From contig CP099652.1 of NCBI GenBank assembly GCA_024123955.1, positions 5,456,001 through 5,520,000 of the forward strand: DNA of 64,000 bases. The letters run 5' to 3'. The stretch is from Oxalobacteraceae bacterium OTU3CINTB1. GTDB lineage: Bacteria; Pseudomonadota; Gammaproteobacteria; Burkholderiales; Burkholderiaceae_D. The position numbers were made by a program, and so were the translations under genes. Position 1 is the stretch's first letter. Each line of letters begins with the position of its first letter. Below are positions 35,952-45,890 of this stretch, in pieces. The notes beneath the pieces were generated by a model, which saw only the letters and a program-made list of their open reading frames with translations, was not told the origin of the DNA and did not search any database.

Positions 35952-37742
35952 TCAATCCCCCAGCACAATCCCCTCGCGGCGCGGATCGGCGCCGCCGAAC
36001 CACTGCGCCTTGCCGTCGACGACGCGGCGCTGGATGCCCTGCAGGCCCGAGTTTTGATCCCCCTCGCGCACCTGATGGCCGCGCGCCTTGAGCTCCTCGA
36101 TCACCGCCGGCGCCACCCGCTTCGCCTCGATCTCGGTGGGTCCGTTGCGGCTGCCCATGTTCGGCAGGCTGATGGCCTGCTGCACGTCGAGCTTCCAGTC
36201 CAGCGTCCCGACCAGCACCTTGGCCACGTAATTGATGATGGCCGAGCCGCCGGGCGAACCGGTGGCCAGCACCAGCCGGTGCGTGCCTTTGTCGAACACC
36301 AGGGTCGGCGACATCGCGCTGCGCGGGCGTTTGCCGGCCTGCACCCGGTTGGCGATCGGGCCGTCGGCGTCCTGCGAATCGAACGAGAAGTCGGTCAGCT
36401 GGTTATTGAGCATGAAACCGTCGACCATCTGGCGTGCGCCAAAGGCGTCTTCGACCGAGGTGGTCATCGACAGCCCGCCGCCGAAGGCGTCGACCGCCAC
36501 GAAGTGCGACGTCGATGGCTTGTCGATCGCGGTGTCGGCGCCCCACGCCACCTGCATGGTGGCCGGCGTGCCGTAGTTGGCGCGGCCCATCGAGCGCTCG
36601 CCGATCAGCGACGCGCGCTGCGACAGGTAGGCCTTGTCCAGCATGGCGCTGACGCCCTTGCCCGGCAGCGGCACGAAATCGGTGTCGGCCACGTAGCGGT
36701 TGCGGTCCGCATAGGCCAGCCTGCCCGCTTCCGAGAACAGGTGGATGGCTTCGGCGGTCGGCATGCCGTCGACCGGTTTGTACGGGCTGATGTCCTTGAC
36801 CTCCAGGATGCCCAGCATCTGGGCGATGGCGATGCCGCCGGACGACGGCGGCGGCGCGCCGCACACGGTCCACGCCTTGTAGTCGCTGCAGACCGGCGCG
36901 CGCTCCTTGGCCTGGTAACCGGCGATGTCGGCGGCGGTCAGCTTGCCCGGATTGGTCGGATGCGAGGCCACCTTGGCGGCGATGTCGCGCGCGATGCGGC
37001 CTTTGTAAAAGGCGTCGGCGCCGCCGGCGGCGATCTCGCGCAGGGTGCGCGCCAGTTCCGGGTTTTTCAGAAGGTAGCCGACGGGGCGCGGCTTGCCGTC
37101 GTCGTCGAAGAAGTATTTTTTGGCGACCGGATCGCGGGCGAGGTAGCGGTCGTAGGAAATCAGCGCGTTCAGGCGCGGGCTGACGGCGAAGCCCTCCTCG
37201 GCCAGCTTGATGGCCGGCGCGAACAGGGTTTTCCACGGCAGCTTGCCATGCTGCTTGTGCGCCAGCTCCAGCATGCGCAGCACGCCGGGCGCGCCCACCG
37301 AACGGCCGCCGATCACGCCGATCTCGCGCGAGACAGCCTTGCCGTCGGCGTCCTGGAACAGGTGTTCGTCGGCCGACGCGGGCGCGGTTTCGCGGCCGTC
37401 ATACGACTGCACCCGTTTGCCGTCCGAGTAAAGCATGAAGGAGCCGCCGCCGATGCCGGACGATTGCGGCTCGACCAGTGTCAGTACCAGCTGGGTGGCG
37501 ACGGCCGCGTCGATCGCCGAACCGCCCTGCTTCAGCATCTGGTAGCCGGCCTGCGTGGCCAGCGGGTTGGCCGCGGCGACCATGAATTTTTGCGAGGACT
37601 TGCCGGCCTTCTCAGCGTAGCCGGTGGCGATTTCCGGCGCCGCGTCCGGCGTCGCGCGTTGCGCGTAAACCGGCGCGTGCAAAACGGCCAGCAAAGGTAT
37701 GGCCAGTGCGGCGCTGCGCGCCAGTGTCTTCAAACGAATCAT
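35952..37742 (-). CDS. ggt: Gamma-glutamyltransferase
   Basis: 596 residues. Signal peptide ~1-28 (AALAIPLLAVLHAPVYAQ). The large-subunit part starts AAANPLATQAGYQMLKQGGS. The autoprocessing/nucleophile Thr lies in PSTSHFVAVDAFGG (~411), followed by the small-subunit signatures VEDAFGARQM and PRSAMSPTLVF, then LATGSPGGSAIINYV. Periplasmic enzyme that cleaves glutathione and transfers gamma-glutamyl groups. It is made as a precursor that splits itself before the Thr. It starts 94 bp from the SDR at 37836 and runs in the same direction. Confidence 0.94.
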   Translation of the reverse strand: MIRLKTLARSAALAIPLLAVLHAPVYAQRATPDAAPEIATGYAEKAGKSSQKFMVAAANPLATQAGYQMLKQGGSAIDAAVATQLVLTLVEPQSSGIGGGSFMLYSDGKRVQSYDGRETAPASADEHLFQDADGKAVSREIGVIGGRSVGAPGVLRMLELAHKQHGKLPWKTLFAPAIKLAEEGFAVSPRLNALISYDRYLARDPVAKKYFFDDDGKPRPVGYLLKNPELARTLREIAAGGADAFYKGRIARDIAAKVASHPTNPGKLTAADIAGYQAKERAPVCSDYKAWTVCGAPPPSSGGIAIAQMLGILEVKDISPYKPVDGMPTAEAIHLFSEAGRLAYADRNRYVADTDFVPLPGKGVSAMLDKAYLSQRASLIGERSMGRANYGTPATMQVAWGADTAIDKPSTSHFVAVDAFGGGLSMTTSVEDAFGARQMVDGFMLNNQLTDFSFDSQDADGPIANRVQAGKRPRSAMSPTLVFDKGTHRLVLATGSPGGSAIINYVAKVLVGTLDWKLDVQQAISLPNMGSRNGPTEIEAKRVAPAVIEELKARGHQVREGDQNSGLQGIQRRVVDGKAQWFGGADPRREGIVLGD

Positions 37743-37835
37743 GGGCTCTCCAAATAGAGGGCGCGCCTGCCGGGAAAGGCTCCCTTAGCCGCGCCCGATC
37801 ATTCTGGCATCCTACACGAAATCGTTTAAACCGTT

Positions 37836-38594
37836 TTACTTGGCTTGCATGCGGATAGCGCCGTCGAGGCGGATGGTCTCGCCGTTCAGCATCGTATTCT
37901 CGATGATGGCCTTGGCCAGATGGGCGTATTCATGCGGCTTCCCAAGGCGCGGCGGGAACGGCACCATGGCGCCGAGCGCGTCGCGCACCTCGGCGGGCAT
38001 GCCCATCAACATCGGCGTCTCGAAGATGCCCGGCGCGATGGCCATCACGCGGATGCCGCTGCGGGCCAGGTCGCGCGCCATCGGCAGGGTCAATCCGGCG
38101 ACGGCGGCTTTGGACGACGCGTAGGCGGCCTGCCCCATCTGGCCGTCGAAGGCCGCCACCGAGGCGGTATTGATGATGACGCCGCGCTCGCCGGTATCGA
38201 TGGCGGCGTTCCTGGCCATCGCCTCGGCCGCCAGACGCGCCATGTTGAAGGTGCCGACCAGGTTGATATTGATGGTGCGCTGGAACAGTTCGAGCGGATG
38301 GGCGCCGTCCTTGCCGACGGTCTTGGCGGCCGGCGCGATGCCGGCGCAGTTGACCAGGCCGCGCAAGGTGCCCAGCGCCACGGCCGCCGCGACCGCGCGG
38401 ACCGCATCGGCCTCGGCGGTCACGTCGGTCTGGACGAAGACGCCACCCAGTTCGGCCGCCAACGCTTGGCCGGGCTCGGCCTGCACATCGGCCAGCACGA
38501 CCTTGCCGCCGGCCTCGACGATCATGCGCGCCGTCGCCGCGCCCAGTCCGGAGGCGCCGCCGGTGATGAGGAATACATTGTCCTGGATCTGCAT
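37836..38594 (-). CDS. SDR, 3-hydroxyacyl-CoA dehydrogenase type 2-like
   Basis: 252 residues from ATG 38594, chosen because GGGAG lies just before it. A frame starting at 38636 is longer but unsupported. NAD-binding [14 protein letters not shown] near residue 10, LADVQ (acidic residue that selects NAD), NCAGIAPA, active site [20 protein letters not shown] then KAAV (Ser-Tyr-Lys). The [13 protein letters not shown] segment is typical of the HSD10/FabG-like type 2 hydroxyacyl-CoA dehydrogenases of fatty-acid and isoleucine breakdown. No beta-oxidation gene is next to it. Confidence 0.88.
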   Translation of the reverse strand: MQIQDNVFLITGGASGLGAATARMIVEAGGKVVLADVQAEPGQALAAELGGVFVQTDVTAEADAVRAVAAAVALGTLRGLVNCAGIAPAAKTVGKDGAHPLELFQRTININLVGTFNMARLAAEAMARNAAIDTGERGVIINTASVAAFDGQMGQAAYASSKAAVAGLTLPMARDLARSGIRVMAIAPGIFETPMLMGMPAEVRDALGAMVPFPPRLGKPHEYAHLAKAIIENTMLNGETIRLDGAIRMQAK

Positions 38595-38671
38595 AAATCT
38601 CCCTGTACGAATGACGTTTACGTAAACGTCAATCATAACCGATTACAGCGCCAAATCCCACCCACGTCCGG

Positions 38672-38746
38672 GGGTCAGTGCCGACATTCGTACACGAACC
38701 GGACCACATCACGGTTGAGCTCGTGTCCGAATGTCGGCACTGACCC
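38672..38746. repeat. Long intergenic inverted repeat (GGGTCAGTGCCGACATTCG type)
   Basis: Arms 38672-38697 and 38721-38746 match at 25 of 26 positions around a 23-base loop. The arm begins GGGTCAGTGCCGACATTCG. Shorter elements with the same GGGTCAG / CGACA words occur at 43965-44042. It probably belongs to a dispersed palindromic repeat family of the host genome. Confidence 0.85.
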
Positions 38747-38804
38747 TACGGTGGGTACGTCAAGGCCCAGGCCGTGTAGAAATGGCGGACCTGACCCTGG
38801 AGTG

Positions 38805-39266
38805 TCAGCACTGCAACCAGGCGCCGTTTCGTTGGCACATTTTGCCGGCCGGTGTGATCGTGGTGTTGCCAGCGCCGGTGTTGTGACGCGCGCCGCTGGG
38901 GTCGTAGCAGCCGCCGGCGGTGCAGCCGATCGCGGGAATCGGGTTTCCGGGCGGTTGCATCAGCGTTTCGATCGGGGTGGACGGCTGCGGCTTGGGCATG
39001 GCGACCTGCGGCGCGAGCTTGTTGCTCGGCATCGGCTGTATCGTCAGCGGCACCGGCCGGCGCGGCATCGGCGCGGCGGCCGGCGCCGTGCGGCAAGGCT
39101 CCTCCGCGAGCCGCTTGCCGTCTTCGCTGAGCTTGCAGACGGGAAGCTTGGCGTAGGCGTCCTCACTCATCTTCGCCGCCCGGGGCGTGTCACCCCAGGC
39201 ATTGGCGCAAAGTAACGATCCAAGGAAAAACGCCGCCGTCAACGCGGCTGGTTTGAGAGAGTTCAT
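38805..39266 (-). CDS. Small secreted proline-rich protein of unknown function
   Basis: 153 residues from ATG 39266, with AAGG before it. Signal peptide ~1-25 (LTAAFFLGSLLCANAWG). The middle (65-110) is proline-rich and probably disordered. Four cysteines in the C-terminal part (AIGCTAGGCYDPSGARHN and MCQRNGAWLQC) suggest a small disulfide-held domain. No family is recognised. It lies alone between the inverted repeat and hppA. Confidence 0.7.
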   Translation of the reverse strand: MNSLKPAALTAAFFLGSLLCANAWGDTPRAAKMSEDAYAKLPVCKLSEDGKRLAEEPCRTAPAAAPMPRRPVPLTIQPMPSNKLAPQVAMPKPQPSTPIETLMQPPGNPIPAIGCTAGGCYDPSGARHNTGAGNTTITPAGKMCQRNGAWLQC

Positions 39267-39362
39267 TTCATCACCTTCCAAGTGCTGTTACCTGTTTATA
39301 TTATTAGCAGGCATGGCGGCGCACGAAAGGCCCTGAAACAATTCGTAACTTCTGGCGCCCGC

Positions 39363-41573
39363 TTACCTGGCCGGCGCCGGTTCGGAGGCCGGCGGCGGCG
39401 GTGGCGGCATGCCCGGCGCCAGCGGCGCGCCTTCCGTCAACGGGGAGGCCGGGCGTGGCGGCGGCGGCGCGTCTTCAGGCAAGGCCCGCACCGGCGCCGG
39501 CGCGTGCGCGGCCATCACCGGCGCGCTCACCGCCAGCCAGCCCGAGGCCGGCAGCAAGGGCACCAGCAGCAAGGCGACGATGTTGATGATCTTGATCAGC
39601 GGATTGACCGCCGGGCCGGCGGTATCCTTGTACGGGTCGCCGACCGTGTCGCCGGTCACCGCCGCCTTGTGCGCCTCCGAGCCCTTGCCGCCGAAGTGGC
39701 CGTCCTCGATGTATTTCTTGGCGTTGTCCCAGGCGCCGCCGCCGGTGGTCATCGAGATGGCGACGAACAGGCCGGTGACGATGGTGCCCATCAGCATGCC
39801 GCCCAGTGCGGCCGATCCCAGCAGCATGCCGACCACCACCGGCACCACCACCGGCAACAGCGACGGCACGATCATTTCCTTGATGGCCGAGGCGGTCAGC
39901 ATGTCGACCGCCTTGTCGTACTTCGGCTTGCCGGTGCCGTCCATGATGCCCTTGATGTCGCGGAACTGGCGGCGCACCTCCACCACCACCGCGCCGGCCG
40001 CCCGCCCCACCGCTTCCATCGCCATTGCGGCGAACAGGTAGGGAATCAGGCCGCCGATGATCAGGCCGACGATCACCATCGGATTGGACAGGTCGAAGGT
40101 GATGCTCTTGCCGGCCGATTCGAGCGCGTGCGTGTAGTCGGCGAACAGCACCAGCGCGGCGAGCCCGGCCGAGCCGATGGCGTAGCCCTTGGTGACGGCC
40201 TTGGTGGTGTTGCCCACCGCGTCGAGCGGGTCGGTGATGGCGCGCACCGATTCCGGCATGCCGGCCATTTCGGCGATGCCGCCGGCGTTGTCGGTGATCG
40301 GGCCGTAGGCGTCGAGCGCGACGACGATGCCTGCCATCGACAGCATCGAGGTGGCGGCGATCGCCACGCCATACAGTTGCCCCAGCTGGTAGGAGACCAA
40401 AATCGCCGCGCACACGGCCAGCACCGGCCAGGCGGTCGACTTCATCGACACACCCAGCCCGGCGATGATATTGGTGCCGTGGCCGGTGGTGGAGGCCTCG
40501 GCGATATGTTTGACGGGATAGAAATCGGTGCCGGTGTAGTACTCGGTGATGTAAACCATCAGCCCGGTCAGCACGATGCCGACCACGGTGCAGCCGAGCA
40601 TGCGCATGCGCATCGCCTCGTCCGGCCAGACCTGCCACGTGACGACCGCGAAGCCGATCAGCGACAGCCCGGCGGCCCACCACAGGCCGGTGTACAGCGC
40701 CGACATGATCTTCTTGCCCGGCTTGGCCTTGACCATCGAGCAGCCGATGATGGAGGCGATGATGGAGACCGCCCCCAGCAGCAGCGGATAGACCACCGCC
40801 GTGCTCGACGTGGTCATCAACAGCGCGCCCAGCAGCATGGTGGCGATCAAGGTGACGACGTAGGTTTCAAACAGATCGGCGGCCATGCCGGCACAATCGC
40901 CGACGTTGTCGCCGACGTTGTCCGCGATCACGGCCGGGTTGCGCGGGTCGTCCTCGGGGATGCCGGCCTCGACCTTGCCGACCAGGTCGGCGCCGACGTC
41001 CGCGCCTTTGGTGAAGATGCCGCCGCCGAGCCGCGCGAAGATCGAGATCAGCGAGGCGCCGAACGCCAGCCCGATCAGCGGTTCGATGACCTTGTGCAAA
41101 TTAGACCCGAGCTCGGCGGGCAAGCCAGCGATCAGGTACATATAAAACAGCACCACGCCCAGCAGGCCGAGGCCGACCACCAGCATGCCGGTGATGGCGC
41201 CGCCTTTGAAGGCGACGTCGAGCGCCTCGTTCATGCCCTTGGAGGCGGCCTGCGCGGTGCGCACGTTGGCGCGCACCGAGACGTTCATGCCGATGAAGCC
41301 GCACGCGCCGGACAGCACCGCGCCGATCAGGAAGCCGATCGCGGTATTAATATCGAGTAATACGCCGATGAGGATGAGCAGCACCACGCCGACAATGCCG
41401 ATGGTGCGGTACTGGCGCGCCAGGTAGGCGGCGGCGCCTTGCTGAATCGCCAGGGATATTTCCTGCATGCGCGGGTTGCCCGCGTCCTGGCGCAAAATCC
41501 AACTACGTGACCATAAACCGTAAACCACGGCGATAACGCCGCAACCGACTGCTAACCAAAGACTGGCTGCCAT
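39363..41573 (-). CDS. hppA: Membrane-bound proton-pumping pyrophosphatase (K+-independent type)
   Basis: 736 residues from ATG 41573. About 16 membrane helices. Pyrophosphate site: [20 protein letters not shown] and [28 protein letters not shown] carries Lys where K+-dependent enzymes have Ala; published mutagenesis of that position ties Lys to K+ independence, so this should be a K+-independent H+ pump. It couples PPi hydrolysis to proton export across the inner membrane. Unusual point: after the last helix (about residue 690) there is a proline-rich tail ([20 protein letters not shown] onward), which most family members lack. The gene follows adk on the same strand. Confidence 0.93.
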   Translation of the reverse strand: MAASLWLAVGCGVIAVVYGLWSRSWILRQDAGNPRMQEISLAIQQGAAAYLARQYRTIGIVGVVLLILIGVLLDINTAIGFLIGAVLSGACGFIGMNVSVRANVRTAQAASKGMNEALDVAFKGGAITGMLVVGLGLLGVVLFYMYLIAGLPAELGSNLHKVIEPLIGLAFGASLISIFARLGGGIFTKGADVGADLVGKVEAGIPEDDPRNPAVIADNVGDNVGDCAGMAADLFETYVVTLIATMLLGALLMTTSSTAVVYPLLLGAVSIIASIIGCSMVKAKPGKKIMSALYTGLWWAAGLSLIGFAVVTWQVWPDEAMRMRMLGCTVVGIVLTGLMVYITEYYTGTDFYPVKHIAEASTTGHGTNIIAGLGVSMKSTAWPVLAVCAAILVSYQLGQLYGVAIAATSMLSMAGIVVALDAYGPITDNAGGIAEMAGMPESVRAITDPLDAVGNTTKAVTKGYAIGSAGLAALVLFADYTHALESAGKSITFDLSNPMVIVGLIIGGLIPYLFAAMAMEAVGRAAGAVVVEVRRQFRDIKGIMDGTGKPKYDKAVDMLTASAIKEMIVPSLLPVVVPVVVGMLLGSAALGGMLMGTIVTGLFVAISMTTGGGAWDNAKKYIEDGHFGGKGSEAHKAAVTGDTVGDPYKDTAGPAVNPLIKIINIVALLLVPLLPASGWLAVSAPVMAAHAPAPVRALPEDAPPPPRPASPLTEGAPLAPGMPPPPPPASEPAPAR

Positions 41574-41690
41574 AGATGTCCCCTTATTTTTATTGAACGA
41601 GCCTACAAACCACACTTCAGTAGCTGTCCGGTGGGGACAGCCGACTAACCTGCGAACTGCAAAACGTCAAATCGGGAGGGCATCCAGCCT

Positions 41691-41722
41691 TAAAAAAAAA
41701 GCGGACACTCGGTCCGCTCTAC
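41691..41722 (-). terminator. Rho-independent terminator of adk
   Basis: Read on the minus strand: AGCGGAC, loop CGAGT, GTCCGCT, then nine Ts. It starts ten bases after the adk stop. Confidence 0.9.
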
Positions 41723-41730
41723 TTTACCGC

Positions 41731-42495
<765 letters not shown>

Positions 42496-42623
42496 CTAAA
42501 CGCCAATTTGTGACAGCTTGCGCCGCCCTTCGCTGGCAAAACGGGAGCATACAGAGATATTCCGTATGAATATCGCACTTGCTCCCTGTTTATGATTGAT
42601 TTATGGCGATAAGTTGATCTATA

Positions 42624-43394
42624 TCAATACAGCAGCCGAACCCGGGCCAGGTCTTCCGGCGTATCCACACCGGCGGCCGGCGCCGAGTCGGTGACATGGA
42701 CGGCGATCGGATAGCCGTGCCACAGCACGCGCAGCTGCTCCAGCGCTTCGATCGATTCCAGCGGCGAGACGTCCAGCGCCGGATAGGCTTGCAGGAAATC
42801 ATTGCGGTAGGCGTACAGTCCGATGTGACGGAGCGGTACGTAGCCGGCTGGCAGTGCTTCTTTGGACTGCACAAAGGCGTCGCGGTTCCACGGTATGGTC
42901 GCGCGGGAAAAATACAGGGCCCGTCCGGCCTTGTCCAACACCACCTTGACCACGTTCGGGTTGAAGGCGTCGGCAACATCGTGCAGCGGATGGGCGCAGG
43001 TCGCCATTGGCACGTCGGCGCCGATGCGGGCGGCCGCCGCTTGCAGCAGCGCCGGGTCGATCAGCGGCTCGTCGCCCTGCAGGTTGACGACGACGGCGTC
43101 GGCCGGCAGGTTCAGGGTGCGCGCCACTTCGGCGATGCGGTCGGTGCCGGACGGATGGTCGCCGCGCGTCATGCACACTTCCACGCCGTGCAGTTCGCAG
43201 GCGGCGCGGATGTCTTCATGGTCGGTGGCGACGATGATGCGCGCGGCGCCCGCCGAGGCGGCGCGCTCGGCCACGCGGACCACCATCGGCTTGCCGCCGA
43301 GGTCGGCCAACGGCTTGTTCGGCAAGCGGGTCGAGGCCAGGCGCGCCGGGATGATGACGATGAACGGGGACATCGGGGCGGAAACGGACTGCAC
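42624..43394 (-). CDS. kdsB: 3-deoxy-manno-octulosonate cytidylyltransferase
   Basis: 256 residues from GTG 43394, which has AAGGTGG eight bases upstream; ATG 43373 also fits but lacks a ribosome-binding site. [20 protein letters not shown] (nucleotide-binding loop), [18 protein letters not shown] and [12 protein letters not shown] are diagnostic. Activates Kdo with CTP for lipopolysaccharide. It follows the Trm112-like gene by three bases and belongs to the lipid A / Kdo block with lpxK. Confidence 0.96.
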   Translation of the reverse strand: MQSVSAPMSPFIVIIPARLASTRLPNKPLADLGGKPMVVRVAERAASAGAARIIVATDHEDIRAACELHGVEVCMTRGDHPSGTDRIAEVARTLNLPADAVVVNLQGDEPLIDPALLQAAAARIGADVPMATCAHPLHDVADAFNPNVVKVVLDKAGRALYFSRATIPWNRDAFVQSKEALPAGYVPLRHIGLYAYRNDFLQAYPALDVSPLESIEALEQLRVLWHGYPIAVHVTDSAPAAGVDTPEDLARVRLLY

Positions 43395-43397
43395 CGC

Positions 43398-43586
43398 TCA
43401 ATCCACCTTATCGTGCAGTTTATCTTGCAAAGTACGCGCCTCATCGGCCCACATGATCGGGATGCCGTCGCGGATCGGAAACGCCAGGCGGTCGCCCTTG
43501 CAGATCATTTCCTGGGCTTTCTTATCGTACTCAAGGGGGCCTTTGCAGACCGGGCATACCAGGATATCAAGCAATCTAGCGTCCAC
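43398..43586 (-). CDS. Trm112-family zinc-ribbon-like protein
   Basis: 62 residues. [20 protein letters not shown] has the CPxC motif (C11, C14), and [11 protein letters not shown] is the conserved second half. The second cysteine pair of a full zinc site is reduced to MICKGD. It overlaps the end of lpxK by 11 bases and sits before kdsB, a conserved order in betaproteobacteria. Trm112 proteins support methyltransferases in eukaryotes; the bacterial role is unclear. Confidence 0.9.
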   Translation of the reverse strand: MDARLLDILVCPVCKGPLEYDKKAQEMICKGDRLAFPIRDGIPIMWADEARTLQDKLHDKVD

Positions 43587-44727
43587 GACATTTCTCCACG
43601 ATTTGGTCGGCCAGCGCCGCGTCGATGCGCGCCGTTACCGGGACGACCCATAGTCGCGGGTCGTCTCTGAGTTCTTCAATTTGCGCACATTTTACTGCAT
43701 CCTTCTCGGTCATCAAGATGATATCGGCCTCCAGCAGCGCGAACGGACGGTCGGTGTAGTCGTGATGATCGGGCAAAGGCAGCTCGGCGATGGACAGGCC
43801 GGCGGCCTTGAGCATGCCGAAGAAGCGCGACGGATTGCCGATGCCGGCGGCGGCGGCCAGCCGCAAGCCGGGTTGGTTCAGCCCGGCCAACGGACGGCGC
43901 TGGCTCCGGTCGCGCAGTTGCTCGGCATACTCGCCCACCAAGGTCATCTGGATCGGCGCCAGCTTGTCGGGGTCTAATTTGTCGGGGTCAGACCCCGACA
44001 TTGTTGCCGAGGCGGACCCGATGTCGGGGTCTGACCCCGACATGGACTTTCCAAGTGGGCAGCCGACGGCGCGTATCAGCTCGTCGGTCAGCAGCGGCGC
44101 GTTGATCACGGTGAAATCGCGCCGGCGCGAGACCGGCTCGCGCAGCGGCCCGGCCGGCAGCAGCCAGCCATTGCCGGCGCCGCGGCCGTCGAACAGGATG
44201 ATTTCGATATCGCGTTGCAGCGCGTAATGCTGCAAGCCGTCGTCGGTCAGGATGATGTCCACGTCGGGATGGGCCGCCAGCAGCGCCCGCCCGGTGGCGG
44301 CGCGGTCGCGCCCGACCATGACCGGACAGCCGGTGCGCTGCTTGATCAGCAACGGCTCGTCGCCGACCTCGGCCGGCGTCGACAAGGCGCCCACTTCGCG
44401 CGCGCCGTCGCGGCCTTGCCCGCTGCCATGGCCGCGCGACACCACCCCCGGGCGCATGCCGGCCGCCTGCAAGGCTTGCACCAGCCAGATCGTCAGCGGT
44501 GTCTTACCGGTGCCGCCGATGTAGATATTGCCAACCACCACCACCGGCACCGGCAGCCGCGACGACTTGAGCAGGCCGGCGCGGTACAGCCGCGCGCGCA
44601 AACCGCTCAACGCGCGGAACAGCAAGGACAGCGGCCACAGCGCGCAGGCGAGCGGACCGCGCCGCAGCCAGTTGCGCGTCAGCGTCGTTTCCAGCGCGGA
44701 CGATGTATGAGGACTAGGCGGCGACAC
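43576..44727 (-). CDS. lpxK: Tetraacyldisaccharide 4'-kinase with repeat-derived insert
   Basis: 383 residues, about 30-40 longer than usual. GTG start at 44727 directly after the exbD stop. P-loop-like [45 protein letters not shown]. Phosphorylates the lipid A disaccharide at the inner membrane; N-terminal helix [18 protein letters not shown] anchors it. Residues about 229-254 ([20 protein letters not shown] and following) are encoded by a palindromic GGGGTC...GACCCC element inserted in frame. The rest of the enzyme is intact on both sides, so it is probably functional. Confidence 0.94.
   Translation of the reverse strand: MSPPSPHTSSALETTLTRNWLRRGPLACALWPLSLLFRALSGLRARLYRAGLLKSSRLPVPVVVVGNIYIGGTGKTPLTIWLVQALQAAGMRPGVVSRGHGSGQGRDGAREVGALSTPAEVGDEPLLIKQRTGCPVMVGRDRAATGRALLAAHPDVDIILTDDGLQHYALQRDIEIILFDGRGAGNGWLLPAGPLREPVSRRRDFTVINAPLLTDELIRAVGCPLGKSMSGSDPDIGSASATMSGSDPDKLDPDKLAPIQMTLVGEYAEQLRDRSQRRPLAGLNQPGLRLAAAAGIGNPSRFFGMLKAAGLSIAELPLPDHHDYTDRPFALLEADIILMTEKDAVKCAQIEELRDDPRLWVVPVTARIDAALADQIVEKCRGR
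43965..44042. repeat. Palindromic repeat pair inside lpxK
   Basis: Two 21-base elements, 43980-44000 and 44022-44042, each TGTCGGGGTC-(A/T)-GACCCCGACA. They are exact reverse complements of each other, and a half element lies at 43965-43975. The block keeps the lpxK reading frame and adds about 26 codons. The words resemble the intergenic palindromes at 38672 and 48504. Confidence 0.85.
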
Positions 44728-45162
44728 TTATTTGGCGGCACCGGTCTGCGCGGCGAAGGTCAGCTTCTCATAACCGGCGATGCGGGCCGCCTCCATCACG
44801 TTGATGACCATCTGGTGCATCGCGAACTGGTCGGCGTTGACCACCACCACCGGCGACCTGCCCGGCTCTCCGCCCTTGTCGGCAACCGTTTTCATCGACT
44901 GCGCCAGGCCGGCCACGTCGCGGAACGACACCGGTTCGCCGTTGATCGTGTAGTTGCCCTTGGCGTCGACGGTCACGTTCAGTTCGAACGGCTTTTCTTC
45001 CTGCTTCTGCGCGTCGGCGGTCGGCAAGGTGATCTGCAGCTCGGTGAATTTGCTGTAGGTGGTCGAGACCATCAGGAAAATCAAAATCACCAGCAACACG
45101 TCGATAAACGGGATCAGGTTGATCTCGGGGTCCTCGCGGTGCCGGCCTTTGCGGAAATTCAT
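44728..45162 (-). CDS. exbD: ExbD/TolR-family transporter energiser
   Basis: 144 residues from ATG 45162, with AAGGACG just before it. One N-terminal helix with the proton-carrying Asp: INLIPFIDVLLVILIFLMVS. The periplasmic part holds VTVDAKGNYTINGEPV. It works with ExbB to drive TonB or, as TolR, the Tol-Pal system. No tolA, tolB or pal is nearby, so ExbD is preferred. It starts ten bases after exbB. Confidence 0.92.
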   Translation of the reverse strand: MNFRKGRHREDPEINLIPFIDVLLVILIFLMVSTTYSKFTELQITLPTADAQKQEEKPFELNVTVDAKGNYTINGEPVSFRDVAGLAQSMKTVADKGGEPGRSPVVVVNADQFAMHQMVINVMEAARIAGYEKLTFAAQTGAAK

Positions 45163-45172
45163 GCGGACGTCC

Positions 45173-45778
45173 TTACTTGCGCTTGCTGTGCACAATGTCG
45201 ACAAACTTCACCGCCTGCTGCTCCATCTCGATGACGAAGCTGTCCACCAGCGCGCGGAAGTGGCGGTAGAACACCAGGGTCGGCATGGCGATCGCGAGGC
45301 CGAAGCCGGTGTTATACAGCGCCACGGAAATGCCGTGCGCCAGTTGCGCCGGGTTGGAGCCGGTGGCGTTTTGCGAACCGAAAATCTCGATCATGCCGAC
45401 CACCGTGCCGAACAGCCCCATCAGCGGCGCCAGGGTCGCGATGGTGCCCAGGGTGGTGAGGAAGCGTTCCAGCGTGTGGGCCACGCCGCTGCCGGCCTCT
45501 TCGATGGATTCCTTCATCACGTCACGCGGGGCGTCGACATTGCGCAGCGCGGCCGACAGCACCACGCCCAATGGCGAGCTTTTTTCCAGCTTGTCGATGA
45601 CGCCGGTGTTGACGTTGCCGCCGCGATAAACCTGCACCACCTCGTCCAGCAGCTTCTTCGGCAGGATTTTGCTGCGGCGCAGGTACAGCAAGCGTTCGAT
45701 GATCAGGGCCGTGGCGACGATCGAGGCGATCAACAACAACCAGATGGGCCAACCTGCGGCTTGGAAAATAGCGAGCAA
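45173..45778 (-). CDS. exbB: ExbB/TolQ/MotA-family proton channel
   Basis: 201 residues. I choose TTG 45778: AGGAG stands six bases before it and the protein then opens with the first membrane helix (MLAIFQAAGWPIWLLLIASI). Later helices: TLGTIATLAPLMGLFGTVVG and ISVALYNTGFGLAIAMPTLV, both family hallmarks. Forms the inner-membrane motor with ExbD. It is the first gene of exbB-exbD-lpxK-trm112-kdsB. The long repeat region lies directly upstream. Confidence 0.92.
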   Translation of the reverse strand: MLAIFQAAGWPIWLLLIASIVATALIIERLLYLRRSKILPKKLLDEVVQVYRGGNVNTGVIDKLEKSSPLGVVLSAALRNVDAPRDVMKESIEEAGSGVAHTLERFLTTLGTIATLAPLMGLFGTVVGMIEIFGSQNATGSNPAQLAHGISVALYNTGFGLAIAMPTLVFYRHFRALVDSFVIEMEQQAVKFVDIVHSKRK

Positions 45779-45890
45779 AACGAACTCCTGTAGTGATATG
45801 AAACCCGAAGGCGCAATGTATCGTGTTGGACGACGCTCGGCAAGTAGCGAATGGCTGGACAGCAGCGCACCGCGCGGGGCGGCCGTGGAG

